This document shows, piece after piece, positions 1-6,162 of a stretch of DNA of 50,264 bases. The DNA is taken from NCBI GenBank assembly GCA_023460795.1, contig JAEWPC010000001.1, positions 1 through 50,264 of the forward strand, given 5' to 3'. The stretch comes from Bacillota bacterium (lineage in GTDB: Bacteria; Bacillota; Bacilli; Paenibacillales; Paenibacillaceae). Each line of letters starts with the position of its first letter. The stretch's first letter is position 1. The translations under genes were made by a program, and so were the position numbers. The notes beneath the pieces were generated by a model. That model saw nothing but the letters and a program-made list of their open reading frames with translations. It did not search any database and had not been told where the DNA came from.

Positions 1-25
1 ATGTTTTCAGGTATAGTAGTCATCG

Positions 26-77
26 AGTAGGGTCCCTTCTTGGTGGCGTCGTAACCCCGAGGATACCCTACTTTTTT
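26..77 (+). terminator. Rho-independent terminator-like hairpin at left edge
   Basis: The arms AGTAGGGT (26-33) and ACCCTACT (65-72) are exact complements, and the stem can be continued by TCC/GGA. A run of Ts follows (72-77). It would end a rightward transcript arriving from outside the window. The loop is long (about 30 nt) and has its own short GC pairing, so a small structured RNA end is an alternative. Confidence 0.5.
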
Positions 78-140
78 GTTGCCTGTTAAGGCTCCAAATC
101 TTGGTACACAAACTAATTTACATCATCAACAAAAAATCAA

Positions 141-324
141 AATAACAACCATTTGCAGTTAATCCACCTTCATTTGTATCAATATAGTCAAATCACAACG
201 ATACGCCGTTATTTTAGCGCTAGAACCATGAACGGCCTAAATCAGGCTCAAATAACCTTCGATTTGTCGTTATTTTCTCCATTCTCTCACGGTTAGAGGA
301 AATAACGATTGATTTGCTGTTATT
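141..324. repeat. Palindrome array 1 (AATAAC...GTTATT, about 50-bp period)
   Basis: Four degenerate copies of a 23-24 bp palindrome begin at 141, 191, 251 and 301, giving spacings of 50, 60 and 50 bp. The outer arms are AATAAC and GTTATT, with a variable centre rich in GATTTG. The 26-36 bp between copies are unrelated to one another, so the palindrome rather than the whole unit is conserved. No gene is seen in 1-394 apart from this array and the two flanking hairpins. Confidence 0.75.
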
Positions 325-345
325 GCCGCTCACTGCAACAAATAA

Positions 346-382
346 AAGCCGGCACAGCGTCTCGATGACGCCATGCCGGCTT
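346..382 (-). terminator. Terminator of the YumB-like operon
   Basis: AAGCCGGCA (346-354) pairs with TGCCGGCTT (374-382), and an inner GCGTC/GACGC stem closes the loop. On the minus strand the hairpin is followed by a T-rich stretch (TTTATTTGTTG). It lies just after the stop codon of the 93-aa gene and would end the leftward transcript. Confidence 0.75.
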
Positions 383-394
383 GGGTAATTCTAT

Positions 395-676
395 TTAATC
401 TTCGTCTTGTTCGCTTAACGCGCGCATTTGGGCTTCCCATTCCGCGCGGCGCTTCTCTTCCAGATATTCCTGCGTCTTGCGGTCGCGCTCGCGGCCCTTC
501 TCCTTCAGCCGCTCGATTCCTGGCTGAATGAGCAAGTCGACCTCGGCTTGTACGATCGCGGAGAGATCATAACGGGACTCAGACTCCAAGTAGGAGCCGA
601 CCTCCATCAGCGCGTTGTAACGGTCCAGTTCGTCGCGCGTTAACAGGCCCCGCACTTGCACGCTGCAATGTCTCAT
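395..676 (-). CDS. Hypothetical protein, 93 aa, coupled to NADH dehydrogenase gene
   Basis: I do not recognise this family. The protein is 93 aa, charged and probably soluble. Its second half (from about residue 55) is rich in Glu, Arg and Lys and should form a long helix or coiled coil; it ends in an acidic tail. Its ATG overlaps the stop of the upstream NADH dehydrogenase gene by one base (TAATG), so the two are almost certainly translated from one message. A terminator follows directly. The coupling suggests a role linked to the dehydrogenase or its regulation, but nothing in the sequence shows which. Confidence 0.7.
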   Translation of the reverse strand: MRHCSVQVRGLLTRDELDRYNALMEVGSYLESESRYDLSAIVQAEVDLLIQPGIERLKEKGRERDRKTQEYLEEKRRAEWEAQMRALSEQDED

Positions 677-1869
677 TACAGGAATTTACCTTTGCGCAAC
701 ACCAACGGAATTCCGCCGATGATGAACAGGTAACGAATGTCGACCAGTTTCTTCAACCATGCGGCTACGCGGCCTTTGTACTTGCGGCCGAACGCAACGC
801 CGATCGCTTCGCCTTTGCCGAGCGACGCAACGACGCCTTTGTTCGAGAACGCGAACTTCTTGAGCGGTTGGTTGCGGATCGATGCGACCAGATTGTGAGC
901 GCAATTCACGCCTTGTTGCATAGCCATTTGGGCTGTCGGCGGATACGGGCGGCCTTGGTCGTTGAACAACAAGGAGTTGTCGCCCAGGATGAAGATGTTG
1001 TCGTGGCCAGGTGCGCGCAGGAACTCGTCGACTTTCACGCGTCCGCGCATCGTCTCGAAGCCCGCTTCTTCAATCAAGCGGTTGCCGCGTACGCCGCCGG
1101 TCCAGATGACCGTCTGCGATTTGATTTCTTCGCCTTCGCCGACGATAACGCCGTCCGGGCTGCATTCTTTGATCGCCGTGCCGATGCGGAACGTAACGCC
1201 CTTCTTCTGAAGAACTTGCATCGCGTATTCGACGAGCTCCGGATCGAAGCCAGGCAATGCCGTTGGAGCAGCTTCGATGTTGATGATCTTAACGAGCTGA
1301 GGATCGACGTCGAATTGCTTGCAAAGCTCAGGAACGCGGTCGGCAAGCTCGCCGATGAACTCGATGCCCGTGAAGCCGGCGCCGCCGACGACGAACGTCA
1401 AGTAGTCGGTGCGGTGAGGCTCGCGCTTGAAGCGAGCGAATTGATATTCGATATGCTCGCGGATCAGGCGAACGGAGTTGATCGAGCGAATGTTCATCGC
1501 ATGCTCGGCCAGTCCCGGAATGCCGAACGTTTCAGGTTCGCCGCCGAGGCCGATAATGAGATAGTCGTAAGACAGCGTGCCGTCTTCCAGGATGACCTTG
1601 CGGTCTTGCGGACGAATTTGCACGACGGTCGATTTCACGAAATCGATTTTGAACTCGTCGATCAGCTTGGAGATGTTAACGCGCGCGTTCTCCGGATGAT
1701 CGGTGCCTGCCGCGGGCATGTGCAGGTGAGTCGTGATGTAATGGTAGTCGTGTTTGTTGACTAGCGTTACGTCCGCTTCATTATAGTTCAATTCCTTTTG
1801 CAGCCGAAGAGACGTCAGTACACCGCCGTATCCCGCGCCAAGGATTACTATTTTTGGAATGCTGCTCAT
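676..1869 (-). CDS. yumB: Type II NADH dehydrogenase-like flavoprotein (YumB-like)
   Basis: A non-proton-pumping NADH:quinone oxidoreductase of the NDH-2 family, expected to pass electrons from NADH to menaquinone at the inner face of the membrane. Near the N-terminus is the FAD dinucleotide motif GAGYGG, a second Rossmann motif VGGAGFTG lies near residue 160 (NADH), and the FAD motif ILGDNS near residue 295. The last 30 residues are hydrophobic and basic and resemble the membrane-binding C-terminus of NDH-2. Its 397 aa is the usual length. The start ATG lies below a Rex-like site and a sigma-A promoter. It is divergent from the yumC-like gene, as expected for the Bacillus yumB/yumC pair. A second homologue occurs at 7353. 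Confidence 0.85.
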   Translation of the reverse strand: MSSIPKIVILGAGYGGVLTSLRLQKELNYNEADVTLVNKHDYHYITTHLHMPAAGTDHPENARVNISKLIDEFKIDFVKSTVVQIRPQDRKVILEDGTLSYDYLIIGLGGEPETFGIPGLAEHAMNIRSINSVRLIREHIEYQFARFKREPHRTDYLTFVVGGAGFTGIEFIGELADRVPELCKQFDVDPQLVKIINIEAAPTALPGFDPELVEYAMQVLQKKGVTFRIGTAIKECSPDGVIVGEGEEIKSQTVIWTGGVRGNRLIEEAGFETMRGRVKVDEFLRAPGHDNIFILGDNSLLFNDQGRPYPPTAQMAMQQGVNCAHNLVASIRNQPLKKFAFSNKGVVASLGKGEAIGVAFGRKYKGRVAAWLKKLVDIRYLFIIGGIPLVLRKGKFL

Positions 1870-1903
1870 GTGGTGATCCCATCCAATCCTATGATGTATT
1901 TAT

Positions 1904-1921
1904 TTGTGAAAAATTACACAA
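1904..1921. promoter_or_regulatory. Rex-like operator upstream of yumB-like gene
   Basis: TTGTGAAAAATTACACAA matches the Rex operator pattern TTGTGAA-N4-TTCACAA at every fixed position except one. It lies in the leader, about 35 bp before the start codon and about 43 bp downstream of the -10 box. Rex is the NADH/NAD+-sensing repressor of Firmicutes and is known to control ndh in Bacillus subtilis, so the placement makes sense. Binding itself is inferred. Confidence 0.65.
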
Positions 1922-1963
1922 TCTCCGCCGTCGATTTGCATCCGCCGGAACTATACATGCAGT

Positions 1964-1992
1964 ATCATATCGGCTTTTTCAACAATTTTCAA
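1964..1992 (-). promoter_or_regulatory. Sigma-A promoter of yumB-like gene
   Basis: On the minus strand, TTGAAA (-35, 1987-1992) and TATGAT (-10, 1964-1969) are separated by 17 bp. The resulting leader is about 90 nt and contains the Rex-like site. Confidence 0.65.
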
Positions 1993-2035
1993 GGTTCTTT
2001 TTCACGAATAAATTTGTGCTTCTCTACAAAGACCT

Positions 2036-2064
2036 TTTCATGGCTTAGCATGAATGATTATAAT
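2036..2064 (+). promoter_or_regulatory. Probable sigma-A promoter of yumC-like gene
   Basis: A perfect TATAAT is at 2059-2064, with a weak -35 (TTTCAT, 2036-2041) 17 bp upstream. It lies 55 bp before the TTG start of the reductase gene. Confidence 0.5.
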
Positions 2065-2118
2065 TGTGATTGAATAACAGCTGCCTAATTGCCAGGCCAT
2101 TGACGGAGGTGTCCTACC

Positions 2119-3114
2119 TTGAGCCAGAGCATTGAGTCCACCGTGGACGTAGCCATTATCGGCGGAGGTCCCGCAGGCATGTTCGCAGCTTTTTACGGCG
2201 GCATGCGCCAAATGTCCGTAACCTTGATCGAAAGCATGCCCCAACTCGGCGGGCAGCTCGCGGCGCTATACCCTGAGAAATATATTTATGATGTCGCCGG
2301 GTTTCCGAAAGTAACCGCACAAGAGCTTGTAAATAATCTTAGTTCCCAAATGAGTCATTTCCAGGCTGACGTACGCTTGGAGGAGAAAGTCGTTAAAGTA
2401 GCCAAGCTGGAGGAGCGACTGTTCGAGATCGTCACGGACCGAAGCGTCGTGCACTCCCGCGCCGTCATTATTACGGCCGGCGTCGGGGCGTTCGAGCCTC
2501 GAAGGCTGGAGCTGCCGGAAGCCGCGCGTTACGAGAAGGCAAATCTTCGCTACTTCGTCAGCGACTTGGAGCAATATCGCGGACAGAAAGTACTGATCAG
2601 CGGCGGCGGGGATTCGGCGGTCGACTGGGCGCTTATGCTGGAGCCGATCGCGGAGCAAGTCATGCTCGTCCACCGACGGGATAAGTTCCGCGCCCACGAG
2701 CATAGCGTCGAGCTGCTGATGCAATCGAAGGTGAAGATCATTACCCCGACCGAGATCACGGCTTTGCACGGCGAGGATCGGATCGAGCGCGTATCGTTGA
2801 CCGATGTCAAGACCGGCGAAGTGACCGAGCACGCGGTCGACGCGGTCATCGTCAACTTCGGGTTCGTGAGCTCGCTCGGTCCGATCGCCGAATGGGGCCT
2901 CGAGATCGAAGGCGGCTCCATCGTCGTCGACTCCCGCATGGAATCGTCTATTCCCGGCATTTTCGCCGCAGGCGATATTACGACGTACCCCGGCAAGCTG
3001 AAGCTGATCGCGGTCGGATTCGGCGAAGCTCCTACGGCAATTAACAATGCCAAGGTGTACATCGATCCGAATGCCAAGCTGTCTCCCGGACATAGCAGCA
3101 ATATGAAGCTCTAA
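2119..3114 (+). CDS. yumC: Ferredoxin--NADP(+) reductase, thioredoxin-reductase-like (YumC type)
   Basis: A flavoprotein that moves electrons between NADPH and ferredoxin or flavodoxin. It belongs to the homodimeric, thioredoxin-reductase-like FNR type, which lacks the CxxC redox centre, and none is seen here. FAD motif GGGPAG is at about residues 14-19, the NADPH motif GGGDSAVDWA near 160, and the second FAD motif AAGDITTYPG near 285. Its 331 aa is typical. The start is TTG with a strong SD (GGAGGTG, about 2106-2112); no ATG has comparable support. It is divergent from the NDH-2 gene and ends at the hairpin at 3132-3191. Confidence 0.9.
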   Translation: MSQSIESTVDVAIIGGGPAGMFAAFYGGMRQMSVTLIESMPQLGGQLAALYPEKYIYDVAGFPKVTAQELVNNLSSQMSHFQADVRLEEKVVKVAKLEERLFEIVTDRSVVHSRAVIITAGVGAFEPRRLELPEAARYEKANLRYFVSDLEQYRGQKVLISGGGDSAVDWALMLEPIAEQVMLVHRRDKFRAHEHSVELLMQSKVKIITPTEITALHGEDRIERVSLTDVKTGEVTEHAVDAVIVNFGFVSSLGPIAEWGLEIEGGSIVVDSRMESSIPGIFAAGDITTYPGKLKLIAVGFGEAPTAINNAKVYIDPNAKLSPGHSSNMKL

Positions 3115-3131
3115 TGCTTCTTTTCCTCACG

Positions 3132-3191
3132 AAAAGGGCACCCTATCCATGATCGCCGGCCGTTCCGGATATCAGAGGAGGGTGCCTTTTT
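3132..3191 (+). terminator. Terminator of yumC-like gene overlapping the next gene's SD
   Basis: AAAAGGGCACCCT (3132-3144) pairs with AGGGTGCCTTTT (3179-3190) with one bulged G, followed by a T-run that ends at 3191. The right arm contains part of the GGAGG (3177-3181) that serves the ATG at 3192. The element can therefore end transcription or mask that ribosome site. Confidence 0.75.
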
Positions 3192-3425
3192 ATGATGTGT
3201 CCCGTATGCAACGCTCTGAGCCTCCTAGCCGTTCCTTGTCCGCAATGCGGTGCCGCCGCCGAAGACGAAGGTCGTTGGAGAGATTGGAGCGGACCTTATT
3301 CCCCCTACGAAATGAGCACCGAAGCCGATCTCGGTTCCGAAGCTGACTTCGTCTGCCAGCATGCCGTCCGTTGCCCGCAGTGCCAGCTTTCTTTTACCTC
3401 CAACATTGCTCTGTGGGAGATCTAA
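3192..3425 (+). CDS. Small zinc-ribbon-like protein, 77 aa
   Basis: I do not recognise a named family. The protein carries paired cysteines: CPVC at residues 3-6, CPQC near 17-20, then C-x2-H and CPQC near 54-64. This is the layout of one or two structural zinc ribbons. The middle is acidic and aromatic. The start ATG (3192, or 3195 one codon later) lies directly after the T-run of the upstream terminator and uses the GGAGG inside that hairpin, with 10 nt spacing. Its stop overlaps the stop of the convergent sda gene. It is likely a low-level readthrough or conditionally translated partner of the reductase; function unknown. Confidence 0.65.
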   Translation: MMCPVCNALSLLAVPCPQCGAAAEDEGRWRDWSGPYSPYEMSTEADLGSEADFVCQHAVRCPQCQLSFTSNIALWEI

Positions 3426-3565
3426 CATAGGTGTCCCTCGGGGAGAGACAGCCTTCTTCGGCGGATTTCCGCGCGAAGCATGCGCACGAATTCTCTGTCC
3501 AGCTGCAGACGCAAAGCGTTACGATAGGCATCGATCAACATTTCGTCCGGCAACGACGGGAACAT
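3422..3565 (-). CDS. sda: Sporulation checkpoint inhibitor Sda
   Basis: Sda is a small helical-hairpin protein that binds the dimerisation domain of sporulation histidine kinases (KinA/KinB) and blocks autophosphorylation. It delays sporulation while DNA replication is active or damaged. The 47-residue product shows the family pattern: LPDEMLIDAY, then a helix containing L-D-R-E-F, then EIRRR. I chose the ATG at 3565 because AAGGAAG precedes it at correct spacing; an upstream in-frame ATG at 3613 has no SD and would lie in the -10 box. Four good DnaA boxes lie upstream, as for B. subtilis sda, whose transcription depends on DnaA. The stop codon overlaps that of the convergent gene. Confidence 0.85.
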   Translation of the reverse strand: MFPSLPDEMLIDAYRNALRLQLDREFVRMLRAEIRRRRLSLPEGHLC

Positions 3566-3608
3566 GAACCCCACTTCCTTTCCACCTGTAATGGAACATC
3601 GTGAGGGC

Positions 3609-3638
3609 ATCATAGCACGGGCGATTTTAAGTGGACAA
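3609..3638 (-). promoter_or_regulatory. Probable sigma-A promoter of sda
   Basis: On the minus strand, TTGTCC (-35, 3633-3638) and TATGAT (-10, 3609-3614) are 18 bp apart. The -35 region itself reads TTGTCCACT, a degenerate DnaA box, so DnaA could touch the promoter directly. Confidence 0.55.
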
Positions 3639-3647
3639 GCGGTTCAT

Positions 3648-3746
3648 CTATCCACAGCAGACTGTGAATAACCTGTGCGAAACTTGTTGAAAATGGCTGG
3701 CGTTCCCCGTATTCTCGTGTGGAAATTGTGGATGAAGTTATTCACA
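3648..3746. promoter_or_regulatory. DnaA-box cluster upstream of sda
   Basis: Against the consensus TTATNCACA there are two perfect boxes in opposite orientation, TGTGAATAA (3663-3671) and TTATTCACA (3738-3746). There are also two one-mismatch boxes, CTATCCACA (3648-3656) and TGTGGATGA (3727-3735, reverse), and weaker sites near 3718. The two perfect boxes lie inside an exact 15-bp inverted repeat (3658-3672 and 3737-3751). In B. subtilis, DnaA binding at such boxes controls sda. Confidence 0.85.
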
Positions 3747-3838
3747 GTCTGCGCATCTTCAAGCGGAATAAAAAAGTTTCATAGTCATTTTACGGGCGAT
3801 TAAAGGTTTTAATAGAAAAATATGTCAAAACTCGTGAT

Positions 3839-4498
3839 TTATTGCGGTCGAGTATTGACCTCCAAAATCCAAATGTGTCCATTGCGGTCGATTCCGTAGT
3901 CGTAGCCCAGTTGTCCGATCCCCGGAAAACGGCTCTCCAGCAGCGCCGTAGACGCTTTCGTCAAATTCCGCATCTCCTGCTTTTTGCATCTGACCCATCT
4001 AGGAGACAACGAAAGCCTTATGCCCTGCGCCGCGGTCATCTGAGCGCCTCCCCGGGATAGGTTCGTCACGAACAGTCCCCGGCGCGCGACCCTGCCGACC
4101 ATGGCCCTGTACCTCCATGCTCCGTTCTCCTTCACGTACTTCACCCGGTAGTCGATCGGTCTGCCGGCGATCGTCGCAAGACGAATGCCCCGTTGGATCA
4201 GATAGGGTCTTCTTCTCCGTCTTCCGTTAATGACTTTCATGATGCCGCTTAGACTAGAAGTCGTTACCGTGCGAGTCATATACGTGCAGGAATAACGTCC
4301 GCCGTTCCTCGCGATCTTCATGACGCCAAGACCGCCGCCGCCGCGAATCGGTTTGATGACCACCATGCCGTAACGGTTAAGCATCGAACGCAAATTCGTT
4401 GCGTTGAAAAGTCTCGAAGTCGGAATGTGCCGCGCGATATAGGGGTTCGCGGCCATCACGTTCGTTTTCAACCATTTGCTGGCAAGCTGCCTACTCAT
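3839..4498 (-). CDS. YheC/YheD-type ATP-grasp protein (spore-coat associated family), short form
   Basis: An ATP-grasp fold protein resembling the YheC/YheD endospore-coat family; its substrate is unknown. The glycine-rich ATP loop is at about residues 53-60 (GGGGLGVMK). A basic stretch (NGRRRRR) is near 92-97, and the metal/ATP-binding end EVNTRP closes the protein at residues 213-218. Family members usually continue some tens of residues past this signature; here a stop follows after one Gln. Either this is a truly short form or a late frameshift has removed the tail. The start ATG has AAAGGAG upstream. Expression during sporulation is inferred from the family only. Confidence 0.75.
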   Translation of the reverse strand: MSRQLASKWLKTNVMAANPYIARHIPTSRLFNATNLRSMLNRYGMVVIKPIRGGGGLGVMKIARNGGRYSCTYMTRTVTTSSLSGIMKVINGRRRRRPYLIQRGIRLATIAGRPIDYRVKYVKENGAWRYRAMVGRVARRGLFVTNLSRGGAQMTAAQGIRLSLSPRWVRCKKQEMRNLTKASTALLESRFPGIGQLGYDYGIDRNGHIWILEVNTRPQ

Positions 4499-4791
4499 CC
4501 TAACGACTCCTTTCCTGTTTATACCTATACATACTCGGGCGGACGGACAGGTTCTTGGATGGATGACGCGGTCAGTTAGCCTGATTTTGCTTGGTTTGCT
4601 TGGCTGTTAGGATCCGCGCCGTGCATGTATGTCCTTACGCTGCTGTTACAGCCGAGAAATATGAATGAGCCACCATTAGGTGATTTCTCGTCTGTAAAGG
4701 CAGGCGCTTCGCTCTCCAGGACACACATGCACTCTGCTACCCCTCATCCCGCAAAACAATCTCAATCACCGCGTCGGGGGTGGGGAAGTGG

Positions 4792-4979
4792 AATAACGGA
4801 ACAGGGTTCCGTTATTCGTGGGGGAAGTGTGTTCGGATGCGTAATAGAGGAACTGGGGTGCGTTATTTGGGTGGATTTAGGCGGTGGAGCTGGTGCGGGG
4901 CTTTAAATAGCGGATGTGGGTTTCGTTATTGTGCGGGGGTACATGGATTGGACGGTGATAACGGAACTGAGTTCCGTTA
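4792..4979. repeat. Palindrome array 2 (AATAACGGAAC / GTTCCGTTATT)
   Basis: Four palindromic copies begin near 4792, 4841, 4905 and 4957 (spacings about 50, 64 and 51 bp). The first has perfect 11-bp arms, AATAACGGAAC and GTTCCGTTATT, around AGG. The fourth keeps perfect arms around TGA. The second and third are degenerate. The DNA between copies is G-rich and not conserved. The array fills the gap 4499-5037 between the ATP-grasp gene's start and the Fe-S gene's terminator. I see nothing else in 4520-4790. Confidence 0.75.
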
Positions 4980-5000
4980 AGGCACAAATCGCCAAATAAA

Positions 5001-5022
5001 AAACGCCCCGCTTGGGGGCGTT
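5001..5022 (-). terminator. Terminator of A-type Fe-S carrier gene
   Basis: AACGCCCC (5002-5009) pairs with GGGGCGTT (5015-5022). On the minus strand the stem is followed by a run of Ts, 16 bp after the stop codon at 5038. Confidence 0.85.
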
Positions 5023-5037
5023 AACGTGCAATGCTTA

Positions 5038-5397
5038 TTAGCAAGGCTCCGCTGCCGGATTGCCTGCTTCGCTTGCCGTTCTGAACGAGGAGCCGCAGCC
5101 GCACGTGGCGGTCGCGTTCGGGTTGTGGATCGTAAATCCGCCGCCCATCGCCGAATCTTTCCAATCGATCTCGACGCCGTTCAGAAACTTGAGGCTATAA
5201 TCGTCAACTACCACCTTTAACCCTTGAATGTCCATTTCCGTATCATCCGCATGCTTCTCGTCGTCGAAGCCCATGCCATATGAAAACCCGCTGCATCCGC
5301 CTTCTTTCACGCCAATGCGCAGAAACAAATTCGGTACTTCTTCGGCGGCGAGCATCTCCTGAATTTTCGCGCCTGCGGATTCGCTGATGTTAACCAT
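5038..5397 (-). CDS. yutM: A-type iron-sulfur cluster carrier (HesB/IscA/ErpA family)
   Basis: A carrier that receives Fe-S clusters from the assembly machinery and hands them to apo-proteins. The 119-residue product has the three invariant cysteines of the family: one in GGCSGFSYG (about residue 35) and two in CGCGSSF (about residues 99-101). The start at 5397 is chosen for its strong SD (GGGGAGGAA); upstream in-frame codons have none. It is followed by a terminator. Nearby NifU-like YutI, YuzB and YutJ-like genes match the Bacillus yut neighbourhood. Confidence 0.85.
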   Translation of the reverse strand: MVNISESAGAKIQEMLAAEEVPNLFLRIGVKEGGCSGFSYGMGFDDEKHADDTEMDIQGLKVVVDDYSLKFLNGVEIDWKDSAMGGGFTIHNPNATATCGCGSSFRTASEAGNPAAEPC

Positions 5398-5446
5398 ATC
5401 CGATTCCTCCCCAGCCTGACTTTCCTTAAGTATACCCAAGAAAGCC

Positions 5447-5896
5447 TCAAGCCTCAAGAGAGGTATCTGCCGGTGCCTGCTGGCCCAGACCTTTCAGCTC
5501 GATGCGTACGCGGAATTGACCTTTCTCGTTCTGGAGAAAATCGGCCAATCTCCGGAATACTTGCGCAAGCTCCGGACCCGAGGAGTCGGTATCCAGCGCA
5601 TAGCGGAATTGATCTGCGGAGAGCCCGCGGACTTTCGTCCGGTCGGCGTCCCTAACGTCGTTATCCTGCAATCGCCGCCATTCCTTCGAAGGCTCGAACT
5701 TGTCGGCTCTTCTGACGATTTGCTCGTAAATCCGCTGCTTCTTCAACCACATATAATATTGGATCGGATTGGAGAGCTGCCAGGCAGCGCTTAAATCCTT
5801 GATCGTATAGGCGGCACGGTATTGCTGAAGCGTCTGGATTTTCTCCGCTTCGTCCATTTGTTCAAGCTCGCTTAGCGGTAAAATTTCCGGTTTCAT
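5447..5896 (-). CDS. Hypothetical protein, 149 aa
   Basis: No named family is recognised. The soluble protein is rich in Gln, Arg and Leu. The N-terminal half has an L-Q-Q-Y-R-A-A-Y-T-I-K-D-L segment followed by W-Q-L-S-N-P-I-Q-Y-Y-M-W-L, which could be a helix-turn-helix (the Y-T-I-K-D-L-A style seen in DNA-binding domains). That is only an impression. I take the ATG at 5896, ten bases after GGGAGGTG; an ATG ten codons upstream lacks an SD. The gene lies about 50 bp upstream of the Fe-S carrier gene on the same strand and may share its message. Confidence 0.6.
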   Translation of the reverse strand: MKPEILPLSELEQMDEAEKIQTLQQYRAAYTIKDLSAAWQLSNPIQYYMWLKKQRIYEQIVRRADKFEPSKEWRRLQDNDVRDADRTKVRGLSADQFRYALDTDSSGPELAQVFRRLADFLQNEKGQFRVRIELKGLGQQAPADTSLEA

Positions 5897-6029
5897 TCGT
5901 CCATTACACCTCCCGTTGTCGTTCATTTTTTGGTTAGTTTTGGCTAATTCTTTTCTAACATAACCAATAAATGTTTATTATTCAAGTTGATTCCCGATTT
6001 CCGGCGACTTTATACCTTTCATTTTCCTG

Positions 6030-6058
6030 TTGCTGGGGGTTGACCGTAGGTTTATAAT
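6030..6058 (+). promoter_or_regulatory. Sigma-A promoter of mqnE
   Basis: TTGCTG (6030-6035) and a perfect TATAAT (6053-6058) are 17 bp apart. The leader to the proposed CTG start is about 100 nt. Confidence 0.7.
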
Positions 6059-6162
6059 TGTTACAGTTGTTTACGGCTAGCGATTCATACTTCCAGTCGA
6101 AAGTTATTTTTTTCACAATCATCCTGACTGGAGTCCATTACTGTTACTGGGAGGCGATTGCC

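Noticed and set aside
141..324. Array 1 as a CRISPR array (about 24-bp palindromic repeats with unrelated 26-36 bp spacers)
   Set aside because: The repeats are too degenerate, only four exist, spacing is uneven once, and no cas gene or leader is present.
868..1764. Long plus-strand frame opposite the YumB-like gene
   Set aside because: It is an antisense shadow of a GC-rich gene, with no SD and an atypical composition. The same applies to the frames at 20983-22083 and 32355-33416.
6040..6058. TTGACC at 6040 as the -35 of mqnE
   Set aside because: Its distance to TATAAT is only 7 bp; TTGCTG at 6030 has the correct 17-bp spacing.
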